Shown: piece after piece, positions 24,248 to 35,993 of the stretch | How the letters are laid out: each line of letters opens with the position of its first letter | Numbering within the stretch: the first letter of the stretch is position 1 | NCBI GenBank assembly: GCA_933228675.1 | Contig: OW121740.1 | Location: 163,690,806-163,754,805, forward strand | Source: Stomorhina lunata | Taxonomy: Eukaryota; Arthropoda; Insecta; Diptera; Rhiniidae | Length of the DNA: 64,000 nt | Direction: 5' to 3' | Translations under genes and position numbers: made by a program | The notes under the pieces: generated by a model | What the model was told of the DNA's origin: nothing | The model's input: the letters and a program-made list of their open reading frames with translations, nothing else | The model's database searches: none

Positions 24248-25812
24248 CTTCGTTTTGTAGTAAAAACTACGTTTTGTGGTAAAAACTACGTTTTGTAGTA
24301 TAAACTACATTTTGTAGTAAAAACTAAGTTTTGTAGTAAAAACTACGTTTTGTAGTAAAAACTACGTTGTGTAGTAACAACTACATTTTGTTGTAAAAAC
24401 TACATTCTGTAGTAAAAACTACGTTTTTTAGTAAAAACTACGTTTTGTAGTAAAAACTACATTTTGTATTAAAAACTACATTTTGTAGTGAAAATTAAGT
24501 TTTGTAGTAAAAACTACGTTTTGTAGTAAAAACTAAGTTTTGTAGTAAAAACTAAGTTTTGTAGTAAAAATTACTAAAAAAAATTACTAAACTAATTTTT
24601 TTAGTAAAAACTACGTTTTTTAGTAAAAACTACGTTGTGTAGTAACAACTACGTTTTGTTGTAAAAACTACATTTTGTAGTAAAAACTACGTTTTGTAGC
24701 AAAAACTAAGTTTTGTAGTAAAAGCCTAGTTTTGTAGTCAAAACTATGTTTTGTAGTCAAAACTACGTTTTGTAGTTAAAACTACTTTTTGTTGTAAAAA
24801 CTACTACATTTTGAAGTAGATCTAAGTTTTGTAGTTAAAACTACATTTTGTAGTGAAAACTACGTTTTGTAGTAAAAGCTTCGTTTTTGTACTCAAACCA
24901 CTTTTTTTAGTAAAAACTATTATTTTAAGTAAAAACTACGTGTTGTAATTAAATCTGCGATTTGTAGTAAAAACTACGTTTTGTTGTAAAAACTAGGTTT
25001 TGTAGTAAAAACTACGTTTTGTAGTAAAAACTACGTTTTGTTGTAAAAACAATGTTTTGTTGTAAAAACTACGTTTTGTAGTAAAAACTACGTTTTGTAC
25101 TAAAAACTAAGTTTTGTAGTAAAAACTACCTTTTGTAGTAAAAACTACGTTTTGTAGTAAAAACTACTATTTTGTATTTTGTTTTGTAGTAAAAGCCTAG
25201 TTTTGTAGTCAAAACTACGATTTGTAGTAAAAACTACTTTTTGTTGTAAAAACTACGTTCGAAAGTACAAACTACCTTTTGTAGTAAAAACTTCGTTTGG
25301 TAGTACAAATTTCGTTTTGTAGTAAAACCACTATTTGTAGTAAAAACTAAGTTTTGAAGTAAAAACTACATATTGTAGTAAAACTATGTTTTGCAGTAGA
25401 AGTTTTGTAGTAAAAACTGCGGTTTGTAGTAAAAACTACGTTTTGTAGTAAAAACTACGTTTTATAGTAAAAACTACGTTTTATAGTAAAAACTACGTTT
25501 TGTAGTAAAAACTACGTTTTGTAGTAAAAACTACGTTTTGTAGTAGAAACTACGTTTTGTAGTAAAAACTACGTTTTGTGGTGAAAACTACGTTTTGTAG
25601 TAAAAGCTTCGTTTTTGTACTTAAACCAGTTTTTTTAGTAAAAACTACGTTTTTTAGTTAAATCTGCGTTTTGTAGTAAAAACTACGTTTTGTAGTAAAA
25701 ACTTAATTTTGTAGTAAAAATAACGTTTTGTAGTAAAAACTACGTTTTGAAATAAAATCTAAAAAACTTTGTTTTGTAGTAAAAATTTTGTTTTGTATTA
25801 AAAACTTCTTTT
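24248..25812 (-). repeat. 19-bp hairpin satellite, reverse array
   Basis: About 82 units reading CGTTTTGTAGTAAAAACTA, the reverse complement of the 19-bp unit at 19731-22850. Units are more diverged than in the forward array, with many broken copies near 24580, 24800, 25180 and 25740. No higher-order block as regular as on the other side is visible. Because each monomer is itself nearly symmetric, orientation was judged from the AAAAC/GTTTT linker. Confidence 0.93.
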
Positions 25813-27549
25813 CTTAATGTTCTTTCCCCTGCCCCTTTATGCATTTAAGTTTGGCTATTAATTGTTTACTTTTTTTTGCTCCTTTTTTAATTTTGTTCCC
25901 TGTGAAATTGCAGACTGAATAAATCTGTACGATTAATTAATTAATGACAGTCTAGAAAGAAAATTTTCTTAACAAAGAAATCAAATAAAGTCTTTTTTTC
26001 TTTGAAAGCCACAAAAGCTCATAATTTGTAGATGACAAGCAATAAAACGAGACCTTTCGAAATATCATCTTGAAAAAAATCTGAAAACTTATTTCTTTAA
26101 TACTGATTTGTCTATGTCAAAACAACCTTTTCATTAAACTTTCTATATCTTCTTTATGCATTTAGCCTTACCTCTTTTTTTTCTCCTAACGAAAAACATT
26201 TTCAATAAACTTTTTAGACCACATACGTTCATACGTACATTCGATGAAATATCATTTGGGCCAACATTTACACACGCACTCATCTCTAGATACATATAAA
26301 TTCACACGCACACTATCGCTTTTTAAGAGTTTTTGACAATTTCTGTCTTTTGTCAAAGACAAATTGAAATGTCTGACAGATGTTCGATTTGCATACGAAC
26401 AAACACGGAATACAAAATTTTCAAATGCATGTAGAAAATCTATAATGGAAGCAAAAAAGAAATAAAACTCCACAAAAGGATAAGGAATAACTTAAGGAAA
26501 GGAAATGTTGAATGCAAATTATTAAAGCAACCAGAAGTCAGTCAGTCAGTCAGTGCGACCAAATAAACGAATGAGGAAGGAAGCAAAGGACCTATAAATA
26601 AATGATGTTGCATTTTTAGCAGAAGCAAAATATAAGTCAGGAAGTAAGTAATGGCGTAAAAGTAGAGTTAAGTTGATGTGAGAATTAACACATAAATTAT
26701 AAATCCAACATAGATTTGAATAATAGAATAATTATTTGTTTTCGTTCAAAAGAAGTCATTTACATTTTGCTTGATAATTATGTTGTCCCATTTCTAATAC
26801 TTGAAGAAAGTTGACTTGATGCTGATAAAATGGAAATAAAAATCGATTTGTATAAACTTTTAAGGAGTTTTATCACATATAAAAGTAGTTTTATTTTAAA
26901 TGGTTTTTGAACCAAAATTTAATTTTTTGTAGAAAAGAGATTTTTCTTTATCAATTCTTAAAATTTCATACAAAATAATTGGGTTTTCATATTTTTTTTT
27001 TAAATTTAGATTTAAATCATTAAAATATTAAAACTCAATTACATATTTCGTATGAAAATTTGTGAGTTGATAAAGAAAAATCGCTGTAACTTCAAAACCT
27101 GTAGTCAGCCTATAACTAAATTTATACTGAATAAAAGCAATAAAGTAAAGTTGCGCATTTACTGCAAAAAATAAAGAAAATTAAAAGACTGTTTTTCTGG
27201 ATATTAATGAATTAAGTAAATTTTTTATGGTAAAAGTCCTTGATAAAATAAAATAGATAAATTTTATTCGATAATCTAAACGAAGCATTAAAATCCTTTC
27301 CAAAGACGTTAAATTTATTAAAATCTGAAAACGCGTTCAGAAGTTATTGAGTCGTAAACATTGCGAATTTTTCACAAAAATGCCCGAGGGATCCTATAGA
27401 ATCTAAACGATATCAGATATGAACCTTTTTTTTACACCATAAAATCCGGAGATAAAAGGAGAACATATATTTTGAGTATAAACGAAATCGAAGAGATTCA
27501 AATTATAAATTTCTACATTGGGACGAAAATTTTCAGAATCATTCATAGA
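25813..27549. other. non-coding spacer
   Basis: AT-rich sequence without a recognisable gene. It contains an AGTC tetranucleotide run at about 26537-26555 and an inverted repeat whose arms lie at about 26939-26990 and 27028-27083 (shared TTTTTCTTTATCAA and TTTCATAC segments). No transposon termini were identified. The frame at 26252-26473 (minus) has no domain. Confidence 0.6.
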
Positions 27550-28294
27550 CAAATTTTCGATAGGAAAGCTTTCGATATTGTTTCTATAGGAAAGTTTCGA
27601 TAATAACTATGAATGTTTTCTTTATGAAATCTTTCGATATTCGAGGTTTCATTAAGGAAATCAAAAGTTTTCTATAGGAAATCTTTCGATAACGAAAGTT
27701 TATTATTAGAAAGCCCTTCGAAATCGATTTATATAGGAAATCTTTAGATATTGTTATTTTTATATTGGAAAGCTCTTAATATGGAATGTTTTTAGTGGTA
27801 ACCTTTAGGAAATCTGTTGCTATAAAAGGTTTTCATATAAAAAAACCAAATAAGATAGGACTTTTTGTAGTCTCATTTTAGAGCAAAAAATGTAACTAGG
27901 GCTTTTTTCTGCAGTAATAAAAACAAATAATATTAAAAAAGCTTTCGTTAGTAAATGTTTTCTATAGGAAATCTTTCGATAGCGAATGCTTTTTACAAGA
28001 GATCTTTCGATATTAAAAGTTTTCTATATAAAATTTTTCGATAGGAAAGCTTTTGATGTTGTTTCTATAGGAAAGCTTAACTTCGAATGTTTTCTATATG
28101 AAATCTTTTGATATTCGAAGTTTTATGAAGGAAATCAATAGTTTTCTACAGAAAACTTTCGATATCGAAAGCTTATTATTAGAAAGCCCTTCGAAATCGA
28201 TTTATATAGGAAATCTTTAAATATTGTCATAATTATATTGGAAAGCTCTTGATATGGAATGTTTTCAGTAGTAACCTTTAAGAAATGTTGATAT
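27550..28294. repeat. diverged GAAAG/TATAGGAAA satellite, left block
   Basis: Degenerate tandem units of about 28-31 bp of the type GAAAGTTTTCTATAGGAAA followed by GCTTTCGATAT. The 16-bp perfect palindrome CTTTCGATATCGAAAG is intact at 28156-28171. A non-repetitive interruption lies near 27840-27940. Longer blocks are duplicated: the segment around AGCCCTTCGAAATCGATTTA occurs at 27712, 28185 and 29429, with shared flanks of about 200 bp. The LTR at 28295 interrupts one of these blocks. Confidence 0.85.
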
Positions 28295-28876
28295 TGTCAT
28301 GAATTTTTAAGTTATCCGCCCCATTGTGCAAAGTTCACTACTTATAATTCTTCCCACAGTTTTCTAAAATGTTTCTGAATTTGTTGTTCTGTTAGAGTCT
28401 ATAAGCAAAACAACATTTTTCTCTTAATGTTTTGCTGTAAGAGTAGAGCAACATTTTGTTCTTTATCTTCACTCTCTCTCTCTCTCCCTATTGCTGTTAA
28501 CTTCAGATGATCTATTTGTATAACGCATGGGAGAGTGTGTTCTTGATCATGTGAGTATATATTGGAACATGCATGAACATTCGTAAGCCACATTGTTAGT
28601 GTAATAAACGACAGTAGCTCTTTGTTTACATCTGCAGAAAATGCTATAAACTCTCTTCTCTACCATAAAAGGCTGACGAGAGTTTTAATTGAGACGCGTA
28701 TAACAGAACAGTAAACTAAGAATACTTGTAAAGCAATTTTGTGAAGTGTGTTTAAGTGATAAACTCTAAAGTTAATAAAAATATAATTTTGTAAAACGAT
28801 GTAAAGTGTTTTAGTTTTATTTTCGGTTGTTTGCAAAAAGAATTTCTTATACGTTTTTAAAGAAAAAAACGTTACA
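28295..28876 (+). mobile_element. solo LTR, Ty3/gypsy-like
   Basis: Starts TGTCATGAATTT and ends GTTACA (TG...CA), 582 bp, flanked by ATAT on both sides (28291-28294 and 28877-28880). A related satellite block at 29429-29570 shows the site without the insertion. A second copy with the same order of segments is at 44407-45801. Inside are a weak TATA-like CATAAAAG near 28663, the conserved AATTGAGACGCGTATAA near 28687 as a probable start region, and AATAAA-type signals near 28774. A 4-bp ATAT target is typical of the 17.6/297 group of insect Ty3/gypsy elements. No internal coding region is adjacent, so this is a recombination remnant. Confidence 0.75.
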
Positions 28877-30055
28877 ATATAAAAGGTTTTCAATCCGAAA
28901 TATTTTGGCGATAAAAGTTTCATATACGAAATCTTTTGATATCGAAATCTTTCAATATCAAAAGATTATTATGGGAAACCTTTCGACATCTAAAGTTTTA
29001 TATAGAAAATCTTTTTTTTTAAAAGCTTTCGATATGGCATCTTTTTAGTTGAAAGCTTTTTATATCAAAAGTTACCTATAGGAAAGCTTTGATATTGAAA
29101 GTTTTTTATAGGAAAGTTTTATATAAGAATCTAATGTTTATTATAGGAATCCTTTCGACATCGAAAGTTTTATATAGGAATTTTTAACATAAAAAGCTTT
29201 TTAGAAAGCTTTAGATATTAAAGTCATCTATAGGAAAGCTTTTGATATTAAAAATTTTCTATACGAAAGTTTTATATAAAAAGTTAATCCATCGGAAATA
29301 TATTAACGATAATGAAAGTTTAACTTCGAATGTTTTCCATATGAAATCTTTTGATATTCGAAGTTTTATGAAGGAAATCAAAATTTTTCTATAGAAAATC
29401 TTTCGATATTGAAAGTTTATTATTGGAAAGCCCTTCGAAATCGATTTATATATGTAATCTTTAGATATTGGAAAGCTCTTGATATGAATATTTTTAGTAG
29501 TAACCTTTAGGAAATCTATTCATATAAAATGTTTCAATCGGAAATATTTTGGCGAAAAAAGCTTTCAATATCAAAAGTCTATTAAGAATATGGGAAAGTT
29601 AGGACATCTTAAGATTTATGTAGAAAATCTTTTTCTATAGAATGTTTTTAGTTGAAAGCTTTTTATATCAAAAGTTACCTATAGGAAAGCTTTGATATTA
29701 GAAGTTTTTAATAGGAAAGTTTTATATAAGTATTCTTTTGATATCGAATGTTTATTATAGGAATCTTTAGAAAGCTTTAGATATTAAAGTTATCTAAAGG
29801 AAAGCTTTTGATATTGAAAATTTTCTATAGGAAAGTGTTTAAATTAGCATTTTATATTAGAAGTTTTCTATCGGAAATATTTTTATATTTTAATAATGTT
29901 TTTAGTATAAAGCTTTAGATATTAAAAGTTTCCTATGGGAAAGCTTTTTACATTGAAAGTTTTCCATTCGAAAAATGTTGTCGACAAAAGAAATAATTAT
30001 ACATCCTGCCGAAAGCTTTAAGATTCGAAAGTTTTCTATTATTTGTTGATACAAC
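28877..30055. repeat. diverged GAAAG/TATAGGAAA satellite, right block
   Basis: Continuation of the satellite interrupted by the LTR, with units such as GAAAGTTTTCTATAGGAAA and AAAGCTTTNGATATT. Repeated longer blocks include TTTTTAGTTGAAAGCTTTTT near 29044 and 29647. Period is irregular and many units are truncated, so this is an old array. Confidence 0.83.
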
Positions 30056-30098
30056 GAAACATTATTTGGCGAGACAGGGCTTTTAAAAATATATTTTT

Positions 30099-30505
30099 TA
30101 TACCCTTCACCACCATATGATATTAAAAAAAAAAATGCTGCTTATGTAAGTCAAAATCAATATAGCTCCCGTACAAACTCTTCTGTCAAAACACTCTGAA
30201 TAAGACAAATATCACTCAAACGCTCGTAAATCTGAAGATAATGAGAATTTTAAGTTTATTTTTTGCATACATAAAAACTGTAATCAATTTGCCAAATTTC
30301 GAGATAATCAGTCGGCATTTGACCCTAGCTCTCATATAAGTCCAAATGATGGAAACAGCATAAATATAATAGTTTTTAGAAAATGTTGGTATGATGGCAA
30401 AACTTAGCAAATATTTGTCTTTATACATTAAAAAGAAATCTTTTGTCTTTACTGGTAAAGGGTACCGTATGGTCGGTCTTGACCGACTATAGCACTTTCT
30501 TACTT
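30099..30505 (+). mobile_element. mini-me-like element, copy R1 (internally deleted)
   Basis: Starts TATACCCTTCACCACC and ends with GGTCGGTCTTGACCGACTAT followed by AGCACTTTCTTACTT, as in the fuller copies at 31285 and 35007. The 5' hairpin partner, the GTCC tandem and the core are missing, leaving 407 bp. Non-autonomous, no coding capacity. Confidence 0.75.
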
Positions 30506-31284
30506 ATTTTAGGAATAAGTAAGGGCTTTTTAATAACAGTTTATTTAGATAAAATTGACTAAAATTTTTTGAGGAGGTGTATTTGCGTTAAATGCATTGG
30601 AATTACAAAAAAAAATAAATTTCAAAAAAAGTGTGAGTTAGAGCCTTTCTAAATGAGACCAACGATATGTTGAGCAGCCTTAAAATAAAACCCACAATAA
30701 AAGACTAGGCCAATCAAAAAATTTACAACTCTCTTAGATTTAAGGAAATCGTCCTTAAATCCTGAGATGAATTAAAATCTAATGTAATGATAGAAAAAGA
30801 TGTAAAAATCAATCCCTAGAAGAACAAACAAAGGAAAAAAAACGAACGACAAAAGATAAAAAAAAAATATTTTGTAATAATTTTTGAAACTTTCTTAAAT
30901 TGTTAAACAAATAATTTCTTGTTCAAAATAAAACTTAGAAATCAAAAAAGAGCATTAAATATATTTGGACTCTTATTGGGGCTATTTAAAAAACTAAAAC
31001 AAATAGTAATTCAGAAAAATATATAAATTTAGGGGAGGAAATTTTGTGAAACCTTAAGAAATACTTGTCTTGTTCAGGTTTTATATTTTCCATAAAAAAA
31101 ACTAAAAAAAAAAATTTATTTAAATTGAAGAAAGCCAACAACAAAAAACTGTCCCATATTAAAATAAATTTTGTTGCAAGAACCAAGAAAAAAAATAGCA
31201 ATTTGTACAAACACAATAAATGCATCTGTCAAGTAAAATTCGTATATTTAGGGCTCCTTAAAACAAGAACTTTTGCATATTTGT
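30506..31284. other. non-coding spacer between mini-me-like copies
   Basis: AT-rich with A-runs near 30860, 31095 and 31190. The overlapping 79-codon frames on both strands near 30986-31304 are Lys/Phe-rich low complexity and are not genes. Confidence 0.65.
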
Positions 31285-32075
31285 TATACCCTTCACCACC
31301 ATAGGTGGAAAGGGTATTATAAGTTTCTGCTGATGTTTGTAACGCATAGAAATATTTGTCTTAGACCCACCTTTTAGTATACCAATAGACTTAGAATCAC
31401 TTTCTGAGTAGATTTAGCGATGTCCGTCCGTCCGTCCATCCGTCTGGCTGGCTGGACCCCCATGTAAACCTTGTAATCAAACTACAGGTCGCAGTTCTAA
31501 AGATAATTTGATGAAATTTAGCACAGATAATTTTTTTGATAATGGGACTATGGCTATTGAAATTCGTCAAAATCGGTCCATTATTTATGGTACCTCCCAT
31601 AGGTCCCACTTCCCGGAATTGCTATATTGGCCACAAATATCAATATTTTTTCATGAAATTTAAAACAAATACTGCTTATGTAAACTTAAATCACTGTACC
31701 AAAAATCGGTCCACATTTGACCATAGCGCCCATACAAACTCTTCTTTAAAAACGCACTAAATGAGACAAAAAATCACTATAACGCTCGTAAATCTAAAGA
31801 TAATGAAAATTTTGAGTTTATTTTTTGCATACATAATTTTTGTAACAACTGTAATCAATTTGCCAAATTTCGAGATAATCGGTCCACATTTGACCCTAGC
31901 TCTCATATAAGTCCAAATGACGGAAACAGGTTCAATATATAAGTTTTGAGAAAATGTTTGTATGATGGCAAAATTTAGCAAATATTTGTCTTTATATAGG
32001 AAAAAGAAGACCTTTCCTTTAGTGGTGAAGGGTATCGTATGGTCGGCTTGACCGACTATAGCGCTTTCTTACTTG
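31285..32075 (+). mobile_element. mini-me-like element, copy R2 (791 bp)
   Basis: Begins TATACCCTTCACCACC, then ATA and GGTGGAAAGGGTA, forming a terminal hairpin. A core follows (GAGTAGATTTAGCGATGTCC near 31408), leading into a GTCC tandem at about 31422-31436. The right end has GTGGTGAAGGGTA, complementary to the left terminus, then a GGTC...GACC hairpin and TTACTTG. From memory, mini-me elements of Diptera have a conserved core next to a GTCY repeat, and Drosophila copies have similar ACCCTT...AGGGTATTATAA and CGACTATAGC ends. No protein is encoded. Confidence 0.75.
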
Positions 32076-33025
32076 TTTTTGTTTCCCATTGTTGTTGTTG
32101 TTGTACTAATGCAATGAATCTTTGTTCTTAAAGATTTTCAAAAGTAATTTCTCAAATACTTGAACGAGAGAGCAAAAAACTGTTTGAGAATATTTGCAAG
32201 TCAAATACATTAGAAAAGAAATATTTTAAATAGAAACTACACATTTGACAAAATCAAATGAAATGTTTATTTCCAAAAGGACTACAATAAAAACAACAAA
32301 AAAACAGCAGCAGTGTTATTAATATATAAGGAGTCATGTGATAGAAATTCTTGACAGAATCTAAAGGAATATGGAAATTTCTTGCAATAAAAAGGCAAAT
32401 AGAAAAGTTTTCTTCAAAGTTTTTATATGTTCCATTTTTTTTTTCTTTTTTCCATTCGAACTAAATTTTGCTAATGACATACTAATTCTAATTCTAATGC
32501 AAAAGCAAATAAAAAATCAAACATTTCAAACAAAGAAAGAAAACGAAGAAAGTTTTCCTGTTCATAGGATAGAAATGATTTCTGTAACTGCAACAAAGAT
32601 TTGAGAAAGAAAAAAAATTTTACTCAAAATTTTTAAGCACTAAATTGGACAAATAAGCAGCTGAGTTTGATAGGGCAATTAGTTGAGTGAAATAAATTAG
32701 AAACTGTAACAAATCTTTTGATGTGGAGGTTTTTTTTAGTTCTTTTATACAAAAGTATGAATAAAGTAAAAGTAGTATGAAATTTTAACAAATATGCAGT
32801 TAAATATTTAGTTATGTTTTTGTTTAAAAACAACAGAAATTCATGTTTTTTTAATTGGATTTTTGAAGAGGCTGTCCTAGTTAGTTTACCATTTCTTCAA
32901 AATGACTTATCCAATTTTATTGCAAAAATATTTTTTTTCTTTGTGCAAAATTGAAAATAATTATTTTTTTTTAAAATCAAAGACTCAACGATCGTAAAAC
33001 TATGAATATTCCAAATAATATAGTA
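32076..33025. other. non-coding spacer
   Basis: AT-rich sequence with a TTG trinucleotide run near 32090-32102 and T- and A-runs. Small frames at 32371-32604 and 32633-32833 have no domain. Nothing else recognised up to the Tc1/mariner terminus at 33026. Confidence 0.65.
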
Positions 33026-34305
33026 AAGAGTGTTCTAAAAAATATGCATTTACTATTTTAGACAAAATTTATCCATGGTGCAAGAAATAATTTATTTTTT
33101 GATCAAGTTAGTTTCTATAGATATGTCAGATACTATTATTTTAGAAATTATTAATTTTCAATAGTTATTTCAATCAAAATGGACTGCGAAAAAAAAGTTC
33201 GTGAAAATATAATTAAAACTTTTCAAAAAAAATCCGTCATGGACTTTTAAAAAAATAGCTAAAAATTTGAAAGTTGACCCTCGAACGGTTTCTAATGCCA
33301 TCAGACGGTATAAGGAAAACCTGAGCGTTGAAAGAAAACCTGGATCAGGGAGGAAAAAAGGTCCTACAGATATTGGTAAGGCAAAAGAAGTCGAGCGACT
33401 TTTCCGAAGATCGCCTAACACTTCTTTAAGAAAAGCAGCTCGTACGGTGAAATGTTCTACGAATTTTACACATAGAGTCAAAGCTTATGCTGGACTGAAG
33501 ACATACAAAGTCCAAAAGGTTCCAGATCGCAATGCTATAAAGAACTTAGAAGCAAAAAAACGAGCGAAAAAATTGAAGTCTGATTTTATAAAAAAATAAA
33601 CCTGTTGTGTGATGGATGATGAAACATACGTACTGGCAGACTTTTCTCAACTTCCTGGTCAAGATTTTTATGTTGCTGATAAAAGGGGCAATGTTCGGCA
33701 AGAGTTTCGCACATAAAAACAAACAAAATTCCCTAAGAAGTTTCTCGTGTGGCAAGCTATTTGCAGTTGTGGCAAAAGAAGTAAAGTATTTGTGGCATCT
33801 GGCACAATAAACACAGAAATTTACAAAAACGTTTGTTACCCTTTTTAAGAGAGCACAGAGTGACTACATTTTTTAGGCCCGATTTGGCATCATGCCATTA
33901 TGGAAAAAAGGCACTTGAGTGGTACTCAAAGAATAATGTCATTTTTGTACCACGAGAGGCAAATCCACTTAACTGTCCAGAACTTCGGCCTGTGGAAAGG
34001 TATTGGGCTCTGGTAAAAAAGAAATTGAAGAACACAGGAAAGATTTTCAAAAACATGTCCGATTTTAAGCGCAGGTAGAACACATGCTCCAAAAAGGTAT
34101 CAGAAGCAACTGTAAAATCTTTAATGGGAGGGTCTCCGAAAAAAGTCGATAATTTTGCAAAACCCGAGTACTAAGTAAACATTTTAATGCTAAATGATTT
34201 TGTATAATATGTCATTATATTTGCGTATTTTGTAGAGTTTTTATATTAAAAGGTTTGATTTTTATTTAAGAAAATCCAACTACAAATTTTATTTAGAGCA
34301 CTCTT
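33026..34305 (+). mobile_element. Tc1/mariner-superfamily element, DD37E type, decayed
   Basis: 1280 bp bounded by AAGAGTGTTCTAAA at the left and its inverted partner (AGAGCACTCTT) at the right, each flanked by TA (33024-33025 and 34306-34307). TA target duplication, ~1.3-kb length and a single transposase-like coding region are the hallmarks of Tc1/mariner. The encoded catalytic spacing places it in the DD37E group known from mosquitoes and other insects. The terminal repeats differ at several positions and the transposase is broken, so it is inactive. Confidence 0.82.
33180..34174 (+). pseudogene. DD37E Tc1/mariner-type transposase pseudogene
   Basis: Coding remains run from ATG at 33180 to TAA at 34172-34174, broken by a frameshift near 33239, a stop at 33597-33599 and an in-frame TAA near 33714. 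The N-terminal part has a helix-turn-helix-like segment (KVDPRTVSNAIRRYKE, from 33267) and a basic GSGRKKGP linker. The catalytic core is readable: DDETYV (first Asp at 33617), RPDLASCHY (second Asp at 33881) and PELRPVERYW (Glu at 33995). Second Asp to Glu is 38 codons, so 37 residues lie between them, all in one frame. Cut-and-paste transposase by family; no product is expected. Confidence 0.83.
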
Positions 34306-34329
34306 TATGTACTAATATTATGATAACAC

Positions 34330-34864
34330 TGCTCTGCAGCCAAATCCTCCTTTTAATAAAACTATGTGAACTACATGGATTTTGATGCGCTAAACTCAGA
34401 TCCGTTGTCGGTTTTTTTCCATCAGATCTGGATTTTTTTTATGAGCGTGGCAAATTTTTCCCCTTAAATTAGTCAGGTACGGAGACCTATTTCGTCCTAA
34501 CTCGAGAACGACTCATCCGATTTTCAAAATTAAAACACTTGAAGATGCATAACAAAATTGCATTTATTTTAGTATAATATTACTAATAATTACATTTTTA
34601 ACCTGAAAAAAATTACGAATTTCGCACGAAAATTTTTTTTTTTCAAGTGTTTTAATTTTGAAAATCGGATGAGTCGTTCTCGAGTTAGGACGAAATAGGT
34701 CTCCGTACCTGACTAATTTAAGGGGAAAAATTTGCCACGCTAATAAAAAAATCCAGATCTCATGGAGAAAAACCGAAAACGGATTTGAGTTTAGCGCATC
34801 AAGATCCATATAGTCCGCATAGTTTTATTAAAAGAAAAGACAAAAAATTAATTTTTGCAGAGCA
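34330..34864. repeat. long foldback hairpin, ~215-bp arms
   Basis: The left arm (34330-34543) and right arm (34642-34864) are near-perfect reverse complements around a ~98-bp loop. Outer ends read TGCTCTGCA and TGCAGAGCA. The arms share TTTTAATAAAACTATG, GATGCGCTAAACTCA, TAGTCAGGTACGGAGACC and CTCGAGAACGACTCATCC. Mismatches such as GTGAACTACATGG versus GCGGACTATATGG show some age. No coding sequence is present. It starts 25 bp beyond the DD37E element. It may be a foldback transposon or an inverted duplication; transcription through it could give a long double-stranded RNA. Confidence 0.88.
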
Positions 34865-35006
34865 TTGTAATCAACCATTACACTAGTCAACAAGCGAAAT
34901 TACTTTGAAGTCTTACTATTTAATTTCGATGTGTTGTGGCCCCGTAAGTACAAAAACACCCAAAATTTAAAATTCTATGAATACGATTCTTATTTTCTTA
35001 ATTTTT

Positions 35007-35993
35007 TATACCCTTCACCACCATAGGTGGAAAGGGTATTATAAGTTTGTGCTGATGTATGTAACGCATAGATATATTTGTCTTAGACCCACCTTTTAGT
35101 ATACCAATAGCCTTAGAATCACTTTCTGAGTCGATTTAGCGATGTCCGTCCGTCCGTCCGTCCGTCCGTCTGTCTGACTGGCTGGACCCCCATGTAAACC
35201 TTGTAATCAAACTGCAGGTCACAATTCTAAAGATAATTTGATGAAATTTGGCACAGATCATTTTTTTTTTTTTGATAATGGGACCATGACTATTGAAATT
35301 CTTCAAAATCGATTCATTATTTATGGTACCTCCCAAAGGTCCCACTTCCCGGAATTGTTATATTGGCCACAAATATCAATATTTTTTCATGAAATTTAAA
35401 TCAAATACTACTTATGTAAACTAAAATCTCTGTACCAAATTTCGTTAAAATCGGTCCACATTTGACCATAGCTCCCATACAAACATTTCTTTAAAAACGC
35501 ACTAAATGAGACAAAAATCACTAAAACGCTCGTAAATCTAAAGATAATAAAAATTTTGAGTTTATTTTTTGCATACATAATTTTTGTAACAGCTGTAATA
35601 AATTTGCCAAATTTCGTTAAAATCGGTCCACATTTGACCATAGCTCCCATACAAAGATTTCTTTAAAAACGCACTAAATGAGACAAAAATCACTAAAACG
35701 CTCGTAAATCTGAAGATAATGGGAATTTTAAGTTTATTTTTTACATACATAATTTTTGTAACAACTGTAATCAATTTGTCAAATTTCGAGATTATCGGTT
35801 CACATTTGACCCTAGCTCTCATATAAGTCCAAATGTCGGAAGCAGCTTAAATATAAAAGTTTTGAGAAAATGTTTGTATGATGGCAAAATTTAGCAAATA
35901 TTTGTCTTTATACAGGAAAAATAACACTTTTGACCTTTGTGGTGAAGGGTATCGTATGGTCGGGCTTGACCGACTATAGCACTTTCTTACTTG
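35007..35993 (+). mobile_element. mini-me-like element, copy R3 (987 bp, internal duplication)
   Basis: Same ends as R2: TATACCCTTCACCACC with hairpin partner GGTGGAAAGGGTA, and GTGGTGAAGGGTATCGTATG followed by the GGTC...GACC hairpin and TTACTTG. The core GAGTCGATTTAGCGATGTCC (35129-35148) leads into a GTCC tandem (to about 35170). A segment of about 172 bp is duplicated in tandem inside (CCAAATTTCGTT at 35435 and again at 35607), which explains the greater length. Not coding. Confidence 0.78.

Noticed and set aside
19731..25812. Direct repeats with regular spacing, considered as a CRISPR array
   Set aside because: Units are contiguous 19-mers without unique spacers, in a fly-like genome with no cas genes. 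They are satellite DNA.
31397..31609. 70-codon minus-strand frame and similar frames at 35136-35822 and 42701-43031
   Set aside because: They translate the mini-me-like elements, recur only with those elements, and include the GTCC tandem as a repetitive DGRTDGR tail.
33898..34092. Minus-strand frame within the DD37E element
   Set aside because: Antisense of the transposase pseudogene.
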